Source: DATFVA01 sp963832715 (lineage in GTDB: Bacteria > Bacteroidota > Ignavibacteria > Ignavibacteriales > Ignavibacteriaceae). From it: a stretch of DNA of 64,000 nt. The translations under genes and the position numbers were made by a program. This document shows, one piece after another, positions 36,285-45,420 of this stretch (positions are counted from its first letter, which is position 1; the number at the start of each line of letters is the position of its first letter). Location: positions 186,001-250,000 of the forward strand of contig CAWHVB010000004.1 of the NCBI GenBank assembly GCA_963832715.1, given 5' to 3'. The notes below the pieces were generated by a model. That model saw only the letters and a program-made list of their open reading frames with translations. It was not told the origin of the DNA and searched no databases.

Positions 36285-38690
36285 ATGGCAGGAAGTATTG
36301 TACTATCGGTCGCTTTAGCGTTCAGTCTGATTGCAATGACAATGTATTTCCTTTCTTACAGGGGATATAAGAATACATTAAACTACGGAAGAATAGCTTA
36401 CCACGGTATGGCAGTGCTGGTTATCGTTGCTGCTACAATATTATGGTATGTTATACTGACCCACCAATACCAGTATCATTATGTATATAGCTATAGTCAG
36501 AACAGTCTGAAAACAGGCTTTCTGTTAGCATCGTTCTGGGGCGGTCAGGAGGGCAGCTTTATGCTGTGGCTTCTGCTCACTTCAATTGTAGGAATATTCC
36601 TTCAGTCATATACATCTAAACGAGGCGATCTTGAGCTCAGGGTAATGACGGTATTTACGCTGGCAACTACATTCCTGTTAATTATGGTCTCACCGTTATT
36701 CAAAAACCCTTTTGCTTATATCTGGACTGAACCGATATTCATCCCTGTCAAGAGTATAAGCGCCGGTTTCCTTAATCTCCCCTGGATGCAGTCATTTGTT
36801 TTCAGCGACGGTTCCAGCGGACAATCTTTTATTAAGATGAGTACCGACCTTTATGCAAAACTGTCTGCAGCAGGAATCTCCGTAAACCAGTTTATTGCAG
36901 ACGGAAAAGGATTAAACCCTCAGCTGCTTAATTTCTGGATGCAGATACATCCACCTATTTTGTTTACTGGATTTTCAATGTCAACTGTTCCGTTTTCTTT
37001 TGCAGTTGCTGCAATGATGAAGAATGATTACAAAGACTGGGTACGGCAGTCGTTTCCATGGGTGCTTGCTGGTGCCGGAATACTGGGACTCGGAATTATG
37101 TTAGGCGGCTATTGGGCTTATGAAATGCTGGGCTGGGGCGGTTACTGGGCCTGGGACCCTGTTGAAAATTCAAGTCTTATCCCCTGGCTTGTAGGCGTTG
37201 CTTCTGTTCATACTCTGCTTGTTCAAAGGAAAACTCAGGGAAAGGGAGGAATAGGCAAATATGCCAAAACAAATCTTATCCTCTGTATAATGACGTATAT
37301 TCTTGTTCTTTATAGTACCTTTTTAACAAGAAGCGGCGTCCTTGGAGATGCCTCCGTGCATTCATTTGTTGATCCGGGAATGCTTGTTTATCTCTTCCTG
37401 GTCATATTTATCGGCACTTTCCTCGTCCTCGGTTTCGGCATGCTTATTTACAGATGGAAATCTCTTAATGAAGCCGTAGCCTCAGATGAAAATCTGCTGT
37501 CCAGAGATCTTGCCCTGTTTACTGCAGCTATCGTTCTTACTGCATCAGCAATAATTGTTTTTGTGGGTACTTCTGCTCCCTTAATAGGACAATCGCAGGA
37601 TAAATCCTTCTACAACCAGCTGAACCTGCCGATTGCAATTATTATCGGTCTGTTAAACGGGCTCAGCCTTCTTTTAAAGTGGAAACAGACAAACGGACAG
37701 GATCTTCTGAGGAAATCAATTCCTTCCCTTACTATTTCTTTCCTGTTCACCCTGTCACTTATAATTTTTGGCGGGATGCGGGAAATCATGTATATACTCC
37801 TGGCTTTCTCTGCATCGTTTACCATTGTTGTAAATGTTGATATCGCAATTAAAATTATTCGCGGAAATATGAAGATGCTGGGAGCTTACGTTGCCCACAT
37901 CGGGATAGCTCTTTTCATCCTTGGAGTAATCGGTTCGAATGCCTACAGCCAGGAAACAGATATCGACCTTATCAAAAATCAGCCCCATGAGGCATTCGGA
38001 TACAAACTAACCTTCACAGGTTATCACCCCGTTGAAAACAATACAAAATATGCGTTCAATATCCAGGTTGAAAAAGGAGAAAAGAAGTACACAGTTTCAC
38101 CGGTAATGTATATCAGCGACTTTAATAACGGGCTGATGAGAGAACCCGCAATCCTGAATATGCTGACGAAAGATATCTATGTTTCCCCGCTTGGTTATGA
38201 TGATCAGTCGCAGGACCAGGCAGCTGAAGGGATCGATGTTAAGCTGAATGTAGGACAGAAAACAAATGTTGAAGGTGCTCAAATTGAGTATACTGAGTTT
38301 GTGAAGCCGGATATGAGTGTAATGATGAGCGGCGGCGACTTTAAGATGGGAACAAATCTTACAGTGACGAAGGACGGGAAAACTTATAATGTCGAACCGG
38401 TCCTGAAGAAAACAGGAAGGGACTTTATATACGTACCCGTTGAGATAGCAGATGCAAACCTTAAAATTCAATTGAAGAAGATTGATCCCGCTTCCCAGAC
38501 TGCAGATTTTATTGTAGGGAAGATTAAAGGTGAAAAAACCGTAAGCAAGACCCCTGAAGAAGTGCTTACAGTTGCGGCCAGCATCAAACCTTTTATCAGC
38601 CTTGTGTGGAGCGGTATCCTCATAATGGTTGCCGGTTTCTTTGTAGCTGTATCAAGAAGATTGAGAGAATCACTGATAAAGAGCAGCTAA
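36285..38690 (+). CDS. ccmF: Cytochrome c haem lyase subunit CcmF
   Basis: 801 residues and about 15 membrane helices. The haem-handling motif GGYWAWDPVENSSLIPW lies near residues 284-300, and WGGQEGSFMLWLL near 85 is also typical. A large periplasmic domain (about 550-775) precedes the last helix. It ligates haem from CcmE to apocytochrome c. No ccmG or ccmH follows, and a terminator ends the operon, which suits the shortened system I* arrangement. Confidence 0.94.
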   Translation: MAGSIVLSVALAFSLIAMTMYFLSYRGYKNTLNYGRIAYHGMAVLVIVAATILWYVILTHQYQYHYVYSYSQNSLKTGFLLASFWGGQEGSFMLWLLLTSIVGIFLQSYTSKRGDLELRVMTVFTLATTFLLIMVSPLFKNPFAYIWTEPIFIPVKSISAGFLNLPWMQSFVFSDGSSGQSFIKMSTDLYAKLSAAGISVNQFIADGKGLNPQLLNFWMQIHPPILFTGFSMSTVPFSFAVAAMMKNDYKDWVRQSFPWVLAGAGILGLGIMLGGYWAYEMLGWGGYWAWDPVENSSLIPWLVGVASVHTLLVQRKTQGKGGIGKYAKTNLILCIMTYILVLYSTFLTRSGVLGDASVHSFVDPGMLVYLFLVIFIGTFLVLGFGMLIYRWKSLNEAVASDENLLSRDLALFTAAIVLTASAIIVFVGTSAPLIGQSQDKSFYNQLNLPIAIIIGLLNGLSLLLKWKQTNGQDLLRKSIPSLTISFLFTLSLIIFGGMREIMYILLAFSASFTIVVNVDIAIKIIRGNMKMLGAYVAHIGIALFILGVIGSNAYSQETDIDLIKNQPHEAFGYKLTFTGYHPVENNTKYAFNIQVEKGEKKYTVSPVMYISDFNNGLMREPAILNMLTKDIYVSPLGYDDQSQDQAAEGIDVKLNVGQKTNVEGAQIEYTEFVKPDMSVMMSGGDFKMGTNLTVTKDGKTYNVEPVLKKTGRDFIYVPVEIADANLKIQLKKIDPASQTADFIVGKIKGEKTVSKTPEEVLTVAASIKPFISLVWSGILIMVAGFFVAVSRRLRESLIKSS

Positions 38691-38716
38691 ACTAAAAAGT
38701 TAATAACATTTTTCTG

Positions 38717-38744
38717 ATGCCCGATAAAGTCGGGCATTTTTTTT
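38717..38744 (+). terminator. Rho-independent terminator of the bamD-ccmF operon
   Basis: ATGCCCGA, loop TAAAG, TCGGGCAT, then a run of eight T counting from the end of the stem. It is a perfect 8-bp stem 27 bp past the ccmF stop. Confidence 0.95.
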
Positions 38745-38784
38745 AACTTTACTCTGTAATTGAACCAAAAAATCCGGTGGCAAA

Positions 38785-40956
38785 ATGAAACCAATTCATT
38801 TCAAATACATAGTTCAGACTGTAATTTTCATCTCATTGTTTTCTCTTGCATTCACTCCGTTTATTCCTGATGAAGGGATGTACCCTCTGTCGGAAATAGG
38901 GGAGCTCGATTTAAAGGATGCCGGATTAAAAATTCCTGTCACAGACGTTTATAATCCCGACGGTGTTAGTCTTGTTGATGCCCTTGTGAATATCGGGGGC
39001 TGTACGGGTTCATTTGTTTCACCGGAAGGATTAATAATCACCAATCATCATTGCGCCTTCGGGGCGGTGCAAAGAGCAAGTACAGTTGAAAACAATTACC
39101 TCGAGAACGGATTTCTTGCTGAAACACGTACTAATGAAATTCCTGCCGGCGGCATCACGTGTAAAATTATGCAGTCGTATAAGGATGTCAGTGCTGAAGT
39201 ATTAAAAGCCGCAAATTCTGCCGCTGATTTTTCCTTACGTGAGAAAGCCATTGAAAATAAGATACAGGAAATTGAAAAAAGGGAAGAAGAAAAAGACCCG
39301 GCAATCGAAGCCCGGGTATCGGAGATGTTTGCAGGTGAATCCTATATTCTTTTCAAATATAAATTAATTAAAGATGTACGCCTTGTTTATGTCCCTCCCC
39401 GGGAGATTGGTGAATTCGGAGGCGAGTCCGATAACTGGGTATGGCCGCGGCATAACGGCGATTTTTCTTTTATGCGGGCATACGTAGCGCTTGATGGTTC
39501 CGCCGCTGAATATTCAGAGAAAAATGTACCCTATCATCCGAAAAAGTTTATAAAGGTTAACCCGGAAGGCGTCGATGAAGGTGACTTTGTTTTTATACTC
39601 GGCTACCCGGCAAAAACATTTAAACATCAGCCTTCACCTTTTCTGCAATATCAGTATGAATACCAGCTCCCGTACATTCAGGAACTTTACTCATGGCTTA
39701 TAAAGTTATTCGAAGAGAAGGGCCAGAATAATCCTGAAGCTGCCCTGGAATATTCATCGAAGATAAAGTGGCTGGCTAATACTGAAAAAAATTACAGGGG
39801 AAAGCTTATTGGAATTAAACGCCTGAACCTTATAGAGAAAAAACGCGATGAAGAAAAACAGCTGCAGGATTTTATAGATTCTGAACCCGGATTAAAAGAA
39901 AAATACGGCGATGTCTTAAACAGTATAGATTCCGTTTACACAGGTATCTTTAAAGATGGCGTCCTGCCATTATTTCTAGGCCAGTTAAAAAGGCAGATAG
40001 ATCTGTACAATCTCGGTACAATCTTCGTTGAGTATAAGAAATCTCAGCAGAAGTTAAAATCAGAAAATAAAGAAATGTCTAAAGAAGATTTTTCTAAAAT
40101 AAAAAAACAGGTCGATGCGGTTTTCTCGATCTACCATCCTGAATCCGATCAGAAAATAATGAAGAAAATGCTGACGGAAGGAATAAAGCATCCGGAGATT
40201 TCCGATCTTCCGCCGCTTATGGTCTTTGCAAGGAGTATGAGTCCGGGAAACAGAATAAATAGCTTCGTACAGTACATTTACGATAGTACTTTTCTAAATA
40301 ATGAAGACCGTTATCTTTCACTCCTGCAGAATAAAAAAGTAAAATTGGCAGACATAAATGATCCGTATCTTTCGTTTGTTATGGAGATGGAAAATATCAG
40401 GGAGAATTATGACAAAAGGAACGAAGAAAGGGAAGGAGATCTTAACCTTCTTCTTTCAAAGCTGATGGAAGCGAAAAAACTCTGGCTTAAGAAATCATTT
40501 GTGCCGGATGCTAACCGGACATTAAGATTGACTTATGGATATATTAAAGGGTACTCTCCGTCCGATGCAGTCTACTATGAGCCGGTAACGACCTTAAAAG
40601 GAGTGATCGAAAAGGAAAAGGATACCGGTGAATACAGGGTTCCGGAAAAAATAAAAGAATTATATAATCAGAAAGATTTCGGAAGGTTCGCAGATAATAA
40701 GTATAATGACGTTCCCGTCGCTTTACTGTACAATACAGATACAAGCGGGGGAAACAGCGGCAGTCCTGTGATGGATGCATACGGCAGGCTTGTTGGTGTA
40801 AATTTCGACAGACCCTTCGAAGCAACTGTTAACGATTATGCCTGGAGTCCGGAATACAGCCGTTCTATTGGTGTAGACATCCGCTACGTCCTCTGGGTAA
40901 CACAGAAAATCGGAGGTGCAGATTTCCTCCTGCGGGAGATGGGTGTATCACCCTAA
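38785..40956 (+). CDS. S46-family dipeptidyl-peptidase, DPP11-like
   Basis: 723 residues, the normal size for DPP7/DPP11 enzymes, which release dipeptides from peptide N-termini in the periplasm. The catalytic triad is visible: histidine in ITNHHC (residues 88/89), aspartate in GESDNWVWPRH (216) and serine in GGNSGSPV (658). The residue 18 positions after the serine is Arg (676, VNFDRP), as in DPP11, which prefers Asp/Glu at P1, whereas DPP7 has Gly there. A signal anchor lies at about 8-24. These enzymes support growth on peptides. Confidence 0.93.
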   Translation: MKPIHFKYIVQTVIFISLFSLAFTPFIPDEGMYPLSEIGELDLKDAGLKIPVTDVYNPDGVSLVDALVNIGGCTGSFVSPEGLIITNHHCAFGAVQRASTVENNYLENGFLAETRTNEIPAGGITCKIMQSYKDVSAEVLKAANSAADFSLREKAIENKIQEIEKREEEKDPAIEARVSEMFAGESYILFKYKLIKDVRLVYVPPREIGEFGGESDNWVWPRHNGDFSFMRAYVALDGSAAEYSEKNVPYHPKKFIKVNPEGVDEGDFVFILGYPAKTFKHQPSPFLQYQYEYQLPYIQELYSWLIKLFEEKGQNNPEAALEYSSKIKWLANTEKNYRGKLIGIKRLNLIEKKRDEEKQLQDFIDSEPGLKEKYGDVLNSIDSVYTGIFKDGVLPLFLGQLKRQIDLYNLGTIFVEYKKSQQKLKSENKEMSKEDFSKIKKQVDAVFSIYHPESDQKIMKKMLTEGIKHPEISDLPPLMVFARSMSPGNRINSFVQYIYDSTFLNNEDRYLSLLQNKKVKLADINDPYLSFVMEMENIRENYDKRNEEREGDLNLLLSKLMEAKKLWLKKSFVPDANRTLRLTYGYIKGYSPSDAVYYEPVTTLKGVIEKEKDTGEYRVPEKIKELYNQKDFGRFADNKYNDVPVALLYNTDTSGGNSGSPVMDAYGRLVGVNFDRPFEATVNDYAWSPEYSRSIGVDIRYVLWVTQKIGGADFLLREMGVSP

Positions 40957-41028
40957 ACTCATAATTTAACTGAATTACCTGCATATTTATGCAGTTTAAA
41001 GTTTGTTTATTAATCTATAGAATTAGCT

Positions 41029-41658
41029 ATGATTAGAATCGGAATTGTAGAAGATGATAATATAATCCGCGAAGGGATTCAAAAGTATTTGAATTCGCAG
41101 GATAATTTTATTTGTGACGCTGCTGAAGATAGCTTTGAGAAGTTTCTTCCCTTGCTTGTGAAAAACGGTCCCGTTGATATTGCCCTGGTGGATATCGGTC
41201 TTCCCGGTATTTCCGGAATAAACGGGATTAAAATATTAAGGAAAGAATATCCTGATATTAATATAATTATGCTTACCGTTTATAATGATCCTTCAAGGAT
41301 ATTCAGCTCGCTCTGTGCAGGAGCTTCGGGATACCTGCTAAAAAACACTCCCCTGGAGGAAATAAAAAAATCAATTGAGATACTTGACAGCGGCGGCTCT
41401 CCGATGTCGCCTGAAATTGCAAGGAAAGTAATCGAATATTTTAATCCTGAAAAAGCAGAAGGATATAAATCCGACTTAACAAAGAAAGAAAATGAAATTG
41501 TTAATGCTCTTGTTGATGGGTTAAGCTATAAACTTATCGCAGATAAATTGGAAATCTCAATCGATACAGTAAGATTCCACATAAGAAATATATACCGCAA
41601 ACTTCATGTTAATTCCAAAGCAGAGGTAATAAGCAAATCCTTAAAAGGTGAAATCTAG
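41029..41658 (+). CDS. NarL/LuxR-type response regulator
   Basis: 209 residues. Receiver domain with the acidic pair EDD, phospho-acceptor aspartate in ALVDIGLPG, switch threonine in IIMLTVYND and lysine in YLLKNT. A LuxR-type HTH follows (LTKKENEIVNALVDGLSYKLIADKLEISIDTVRFHIRNIYRKLHV). This one has a normal receiver, unlike the two regulators at 52 and 55 kb. No kinase gene is next to it, so the partner is elsewhere. Confidence 0.92.
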   Translation: MIRIGIVEDDNIIREGIQKYLNSQDNFICDAAEDSFEKFLPLLVKNGPVDIALVDIGLPGISGINGIKILRKEYPDINIIMLTVYNDPSRIFSSLCAGASGYLLKNTPLEEIKKSIEILDSGGSPMSPEIARKVIEYFNPEKAEGYKSDLTKKENEIVNALVDGLSYKLIADKLEISIDTVRFHIRNIYRKLHVNSKAEVISKSLKGEI

Positions 41659-41674
41659 ATTCAAACACCTGTAA

Positions 41675-41809
41675 ACCGAAACGCTGTTTCGCTCCCAATG
41701 TACAGCGAAACGCTGTTTCGCTCATAACGTAAAGCAAAACGCTGTTTCGCTCATAATGTAAAGCGAAATGCTGTTTCGCTCATAATGTAAAGCATAACGC
41801 TGTTTCGCT
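41675..41809. repeat. Five-copy 29-bp tandem repeat with a palindromic core
   Basis: Five copies start at 41675, 41704, 41733, 41762 and 41791, exactly 29 bp apart. Each has the core AGCGAAACGCTGTTTCGCT (arms GCGAAAC and GTTTCGC around GCT) and a conserved 10-bp link of the type CATAATGTAA. Single-base differences occur in the left arm; the right arm is invariant. A decayed copy lies near 41841. The repeats follow the regulator stop by 16 bp and fill part of a 624-bp gene-free region. Confidence 0.9.
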
Positions 41810-41905
41810 TAACCCTCATTTGCTACTCTGACAATTGTAAATCAAAACACTGTTTCAATTTCTCCTCAGTCTCAAACGACCTCAAACATCTGCCATCTTT
41901 CTGAC

Positions 41906-42059
41906 TGACATTTTGTCAAACTGTTCAATTTTTCAACGCACGAAAATCGCTTATTTTCGCCATTTTCAAGTGTCTCATATTGAGTCCTTCTCCGTCCCTT
42001 CTCCGTCTTTTCTCCGTCCCTAACCCGGCACAACACCAGCGACTGACATTTTGTCAGTC
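41906..42059. repeat. Two TGACA-TTT-TGTCA palindromes
   Basis: One copy lies at 41906-41918 (TGACATTTTGTCA), and an extended copy at 42041-42059 (GACTGACA-TTT-TGTCAGTC, 8-bp perfect arms). They are 135 bp apart, and the second is 224 bp upstream of the LamG protein gene. They may be regulator-binding sites or a small repeat family. The rest of the gap contains TCTCCGTC repeats and an AT-rich promoter-like end. Confidence 0.5.
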
Positions 42060-42282
42060 TGATGAATTATTCCACACCTTTTTTGATCCATCTGCAATTA
42101 AAAACAGTTTCTCTTTCAATTAAAAAAACTTACCCTTATATCTCTGACTCTAACAAATCTCATCTGATTCTATTACCATCATCTCACTCCTATCCCGCAT
42201 CTTTATGTAGTTTTTTTATCAAGAATATTTTTATATCATAAAATAATTCCAATCATAAAAATTGAATTGAACGAGGTCAGAT

Positions 42283-43281
42283 ATGAAACATTTTGCGATG
42301 TCAGCAGCGGTATTTCTTCTCTTATCAGGCTGTCTCTTTGCACAGCATGGGAGTGCTCTTTTTTTCAATGGTGTAGATAACTATGTAGATTTCGGAAATG
42401 CAGCAGCCTTTGATATAGACTCAGCAGTTACATATGAGGCATGGATCAGACCCGATTCAAATCAGTCGGGATTTATTTTAAACAAGTGGGTCAGTGGTTT
42501 CGAGGATAAGATGCTGCATTATTCGTCAGGACACATATACTTTTATTTGTTCAACACCTTTTCCCTGACCTCTCTTGGTTCCGCATCAATAATCCCTCTT
42601 CATGAGTTTACTCATATTGCAGTAACTTATGATGGCTCATCGGCAAAAATATATATTAATGGGGTACTCGATACTATGAAATCTGTAAGCAGCGGTATCC
42701 AAAATAACTCGGGTACTCTTTATGCAGGTTTCAATCCGGAAAGGTTTGATTTTGTAGCGCCTTTTATGGGAATTATTGATGAAGTCCGTATCTGGAATAT
42801 TGCGCTGTCGGATTCAGAGATCCAGGCTACTATGAATCAGCCTTTGAGCGGAAATGAAGCAGGATTAGCCGGATGCTGGGATTTTGATGAAGGGACGGGA
42901 ACGACAACCGCTGATAAAACAGTAAACGGCAATGATGGAACTATCAATGGTGCAGCCTGGGTTAACCCTCTAAAAAATATTGATGAATCCTTTCCGGTAC
43001 AGTCATTCAGTATTTCACAGAACTATCCCAATCCCTTTAATCCCTCTACAAACATAACGTTTAATCTGCCCTATGAATGCAGCGTAGAAATAGCGGTATT
43101 CAACACCATTGGTCAAAAAGTAAAAGAACTGGTTAATGGCAGTGAAACTGCCGGCGAGCACTCAATAAGCTTTAATGCAGACAATTTTGCTTCAGGCATA
43201 TACATATACCGGATAAATGCAGAATCCCTTAGCGGCAGCGGTGATTTCAGGACGTCAAAAAAGATGATACTCCTGCGATGA
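42283..43281 (+). CDS. LamG-domain T9SS cargo protein
   Basis: 332 residues. Signal peptide (MKHFAMSAAVFLLLSGCLFAQ), then a LamG/concanavalin-like jellyroll at about 24-225 (ALFFNGVDNYVDFGNAAAFDIDSAVTYEAWIRPD, GIIDEVRIWNIALSDSEIQATM, CWDFDEGTG). A type IX sorting domain with SQNYPNPFNPSTNI follows and ends in KMILLR. Such proteins bind glycans or are adhesive at the surface. It stands alone. Confidence 0.88.
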   Translation: MKHFAMSAAVFLLLSGCLFAQHGSALFFNGVDNYVDFGNAAAFDIDSAVTYEAWIRPDSNQSGFILNKWVSGFEDKMLHYSSGHIYFYLFNTFSLTSLGSASIIPLHEFTHIAVTYDGSSAKIYINGVLDTMKSVSSGIQNNSGTLYAGFNPERFDFVAPFMGIIDEVRIWNIALSDSEIQATMNQPLSGNEAGLAGCWDFDEGTGTTTADKTVNGNDGTINGAAWVNPLKNIDESFPVQSFSISQNYPNPFNPSTNITFNLPYECSVEIAVFNTIGQKVKELVNGSETAGEHSISFNADNFASGIYIYRINAESLSGSGDFRTSKKMILLR

Positions 43282-43425
43282 AAACATAAGCAGCAGAACA
43301 TGACTCATAACCTCTTTGAAATTAAAGTCATTTCTTTTCTCAGCATTAAGATTGATGCGTTTGGGTGAAGTTTTTAACACTATTTCCTTTGTTATTCGCA
43401 TGAATATGCAGCACAATTTTTTGTT

Positions 43426-45420
43426 TTAATTCGGCTCCCGGCTCCCCCGAAACTTCAAACTAACCTGTACATTATGTTCCACCCTGTCGTCGGCCAGAAA
43501 AATTATGTTATCCGGCTTCTGTTCTCCGTCAACGGTTATTCTCAAATCAGAATCAGCATTATGCTCCTGGTGGAAAGAAATGTGGTAAGCAGTATTCCTG
43601 TACATATAATTCACTTTATAGAGCTCCCAATCGGCTGGAATGCAGGGATCAATATAAAGTTTATCCGCTTCAAGCCTTAATCCCAGAAGTGATTCCACGA
43701 TAAGACGGTACATCCATCCGGCCGATCCGGTGTACCAGCTCCATCCGCCGCGTCCTATATGAGGCGTAACCGCATATATATCGGCGGCAACCACATATGG
43801 TTCAACTTTGTATACTGCTGAATCCTCCGGCTTTAAAGAATGATTGAGGGGGATGATTATCTTGAGCAATTGCCATGCGCGTTTGCTGTCTCCCAAAGCC
43901 GCAAAAGCCATCGCTGCCCAAATGGCAGCATGTGTATATTGACCACCATTCTCTCTTACTCCGGGAACATAGCCTTTTATATATCCAGGATTTAAATCTG
44001 ATTTATCGAAAGGCGGATCCAGAAGCTGAATTAGTTTATTATTGCGGTGGACCAGGTACCTATCCAATTCATCCATAGCTTTCTGAGAACGTACTTTATC
44101 GCCGGCACCTGAAAGTACTGACCAGCTTTGCACGATTGAATCAATTCTGCATTCGGGGTTGACTGCAGATCCGAGCGGGGAGCCGTCATCAAAATAAGCC
44201 CTGCGGTACCATTCTCCGTCCCAGCCATGTTGTTCTATGTTTTTCTGCAATTCGGAACCTTCATCTTTACACTTCTCCGAGAACGGAATATCACCCTGCA
44301 TTTCTGCAATCTTTGCGAACTGCATCAGCACTTCATAAAGGAAGAATCCTAACCAGACGCTTTCACCTTTCCCTTTAATGCCGACCATATTCATTCCGTC
44401 ATTCCAATCACCGCTTCCCATCAGGGGTAAACCATGTTCACCAAATCTTAGTCCTCTGAGAATAGCCCGAACACAATGCTGGTATAAACTTCCCGGTGCC
44501 TCTGACCTGGCCGGCAGGTCATAGTTTGAATCCGCGTCAGGGTTAATTGTATGGCCTTCCAGAAAATATGCAGATTCGTTCAGCACCCCTCTATCGCCTG
44601 TACATTGTACATATCTGCAAACCGCCAAAGGCAGCCAGAGATAATCATCCGAGCAATGTGTTCGCACGCCGCGGCCGGCAGGGGGGTGCCACCAATGCTG
44701 TACGTCGCCTTCCTGGAATTGCCGGCTTGCGCAAAGTAAAAGGTGTTTTCTTGTCAGTGCCGGCTCAGTATGTATTATCGACATTACATCCTGAAGCTGA
44801 TCACGGAAACCGAAAGCTCCGCCCGACTGGTAATACCCGCTTCTTGCCCATATGCGGCATGCCAGCGTCTGATACAATAGCCATCCATTCGTTAATATAT
44901 CCATAGCGGTATCGGGTGTTTCGATCTGAATGGCACCAAGTGTTTTATTCCAATAATCCCAGACACCTTCAAGTGCCTTGCGGGCTGCATCCGATCCCTT
45001 GAAGCGGCGGAGTATTTTAATTACCTCCTCCTCATTACTCCCTGCGCCGAACTTAAAAATGATCTCATGTTCCTGATCTTCGGCTAGTTCGAAAGAAACC
45101 CTGATAGCTGCACATGGATCCAGCCCCGCCCCGGTATGACCGGAAAGCGCTGAATTGGTCATTGCAGCAGGACTCTGCAGTGAGCCGTTTCGTCCAATGA
45201 ATTCAGTGCGATCAGCAGTTATACTTCCAGGTGTGCTGTCTGTCTGAAAGAAGACAATCCTGTTAGCAAACTCTGAATTGTACGGGTTCCGTGCTAATAT
45301 CGTAGAACCCTCCGGGCCGATTTTTGTGATGAACATGCATACCAGTTTTTGAACGCAGATCACCAAGAACCAGCTCCACATAACCCGTGAAAGACAGTCT
45401 GCAGGATCTGCCTGATTCAT
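43426..45420 (-). CDS. Cyclic beta-1,2-glucan synthase, C-terminal part (GH94 catalytic region) after a frameshift
   Basis: Continuation of the long gene upstream. True homology starts near 45340 with FITKIGPEGSTILARNPYNSEFANRIVFF; the preceding 30 residues are read out of frame. It contains the GH94 phosphorylase-like barrel that trims glucan length: GAFGFRDQLQDVM, GSGDWNDGMNMVG and NGGQYTHAAIWAAMAFAALGD. It ends with a beta-sandwich tail (LRLEADKLYIDPCIPADWE). In intact homologues this is part of one chain of about 2,800-2,900 residues. Whether it is translated separately is unknown. Confidence 0.85.
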   Translation of the reverse strand: MNQADPADCLSRVMWSWFLVICVQKLVCMFITKIGPEGSTILARNPYNSEFANRIVFFQTDSTPGSITADRTEFIGRNGSLQSPAAMTNSALSGHTGAGLDPCAAIRVSFELAEDQEHEIIFKFGAGSNEEEVIKILRRFKGSDAARKALEGVWDYWNKTLGAIQIETPDTAMDILTNGWLLYQTLACRIWARSGYYQSGGAFGFRDQLQDVMSIIHTEPALTRKHLLLCASRQFQEGDVQHWWHPPAGRGVRTHCSDDYLWLPLAVCRYVQCTGDRGVLNESAYFLEGHTINPDADSNYDLPARSEAPGSLYQHCVRAILRGLRFGEHGLPLMGSGDWNDGMNMVGIKGKGESVWLGFFLYEVLMQFAKIAEMQGDIPFSEKCKDEGSELQKNIEQHGWDGEWYRRAYFDDGSPLGSAVNPECRIDSIVQSWSVLSGAGDKVRSQKAMDELDRYLVHRNNKLIQLLDPPFDKSDLNPGYIKGYVPGVRENGGQYTHAAIWAAMAFAALGDSKRAWQLLKIIIPLNHSLKPEDSAVYKVEPYVVAADIYAVTPHIGRGGWSWYTGSAGWMYRLIVESLLGLRLEADKLYIDPCIPADWELYKVNYMYRNTAYHISFHQEHNADSDLRITVDGEQKPDNIIFLADDRVEHNVQVSLKFRGSREPN

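Noticed and set aside
37905..37925. TTTTCATCC inside ccmF as another copy of the shared element
   Set aside because: It is coding sequence and lacks the left dyad block and the ATTGA block at the fixed spacing.
41675..41809. CRISPR-like array of 29-bp spacing
   Set aside because: The 10-bp links between palindromic cores are near-identical and far too short to be spacers, and no cas genes are present.
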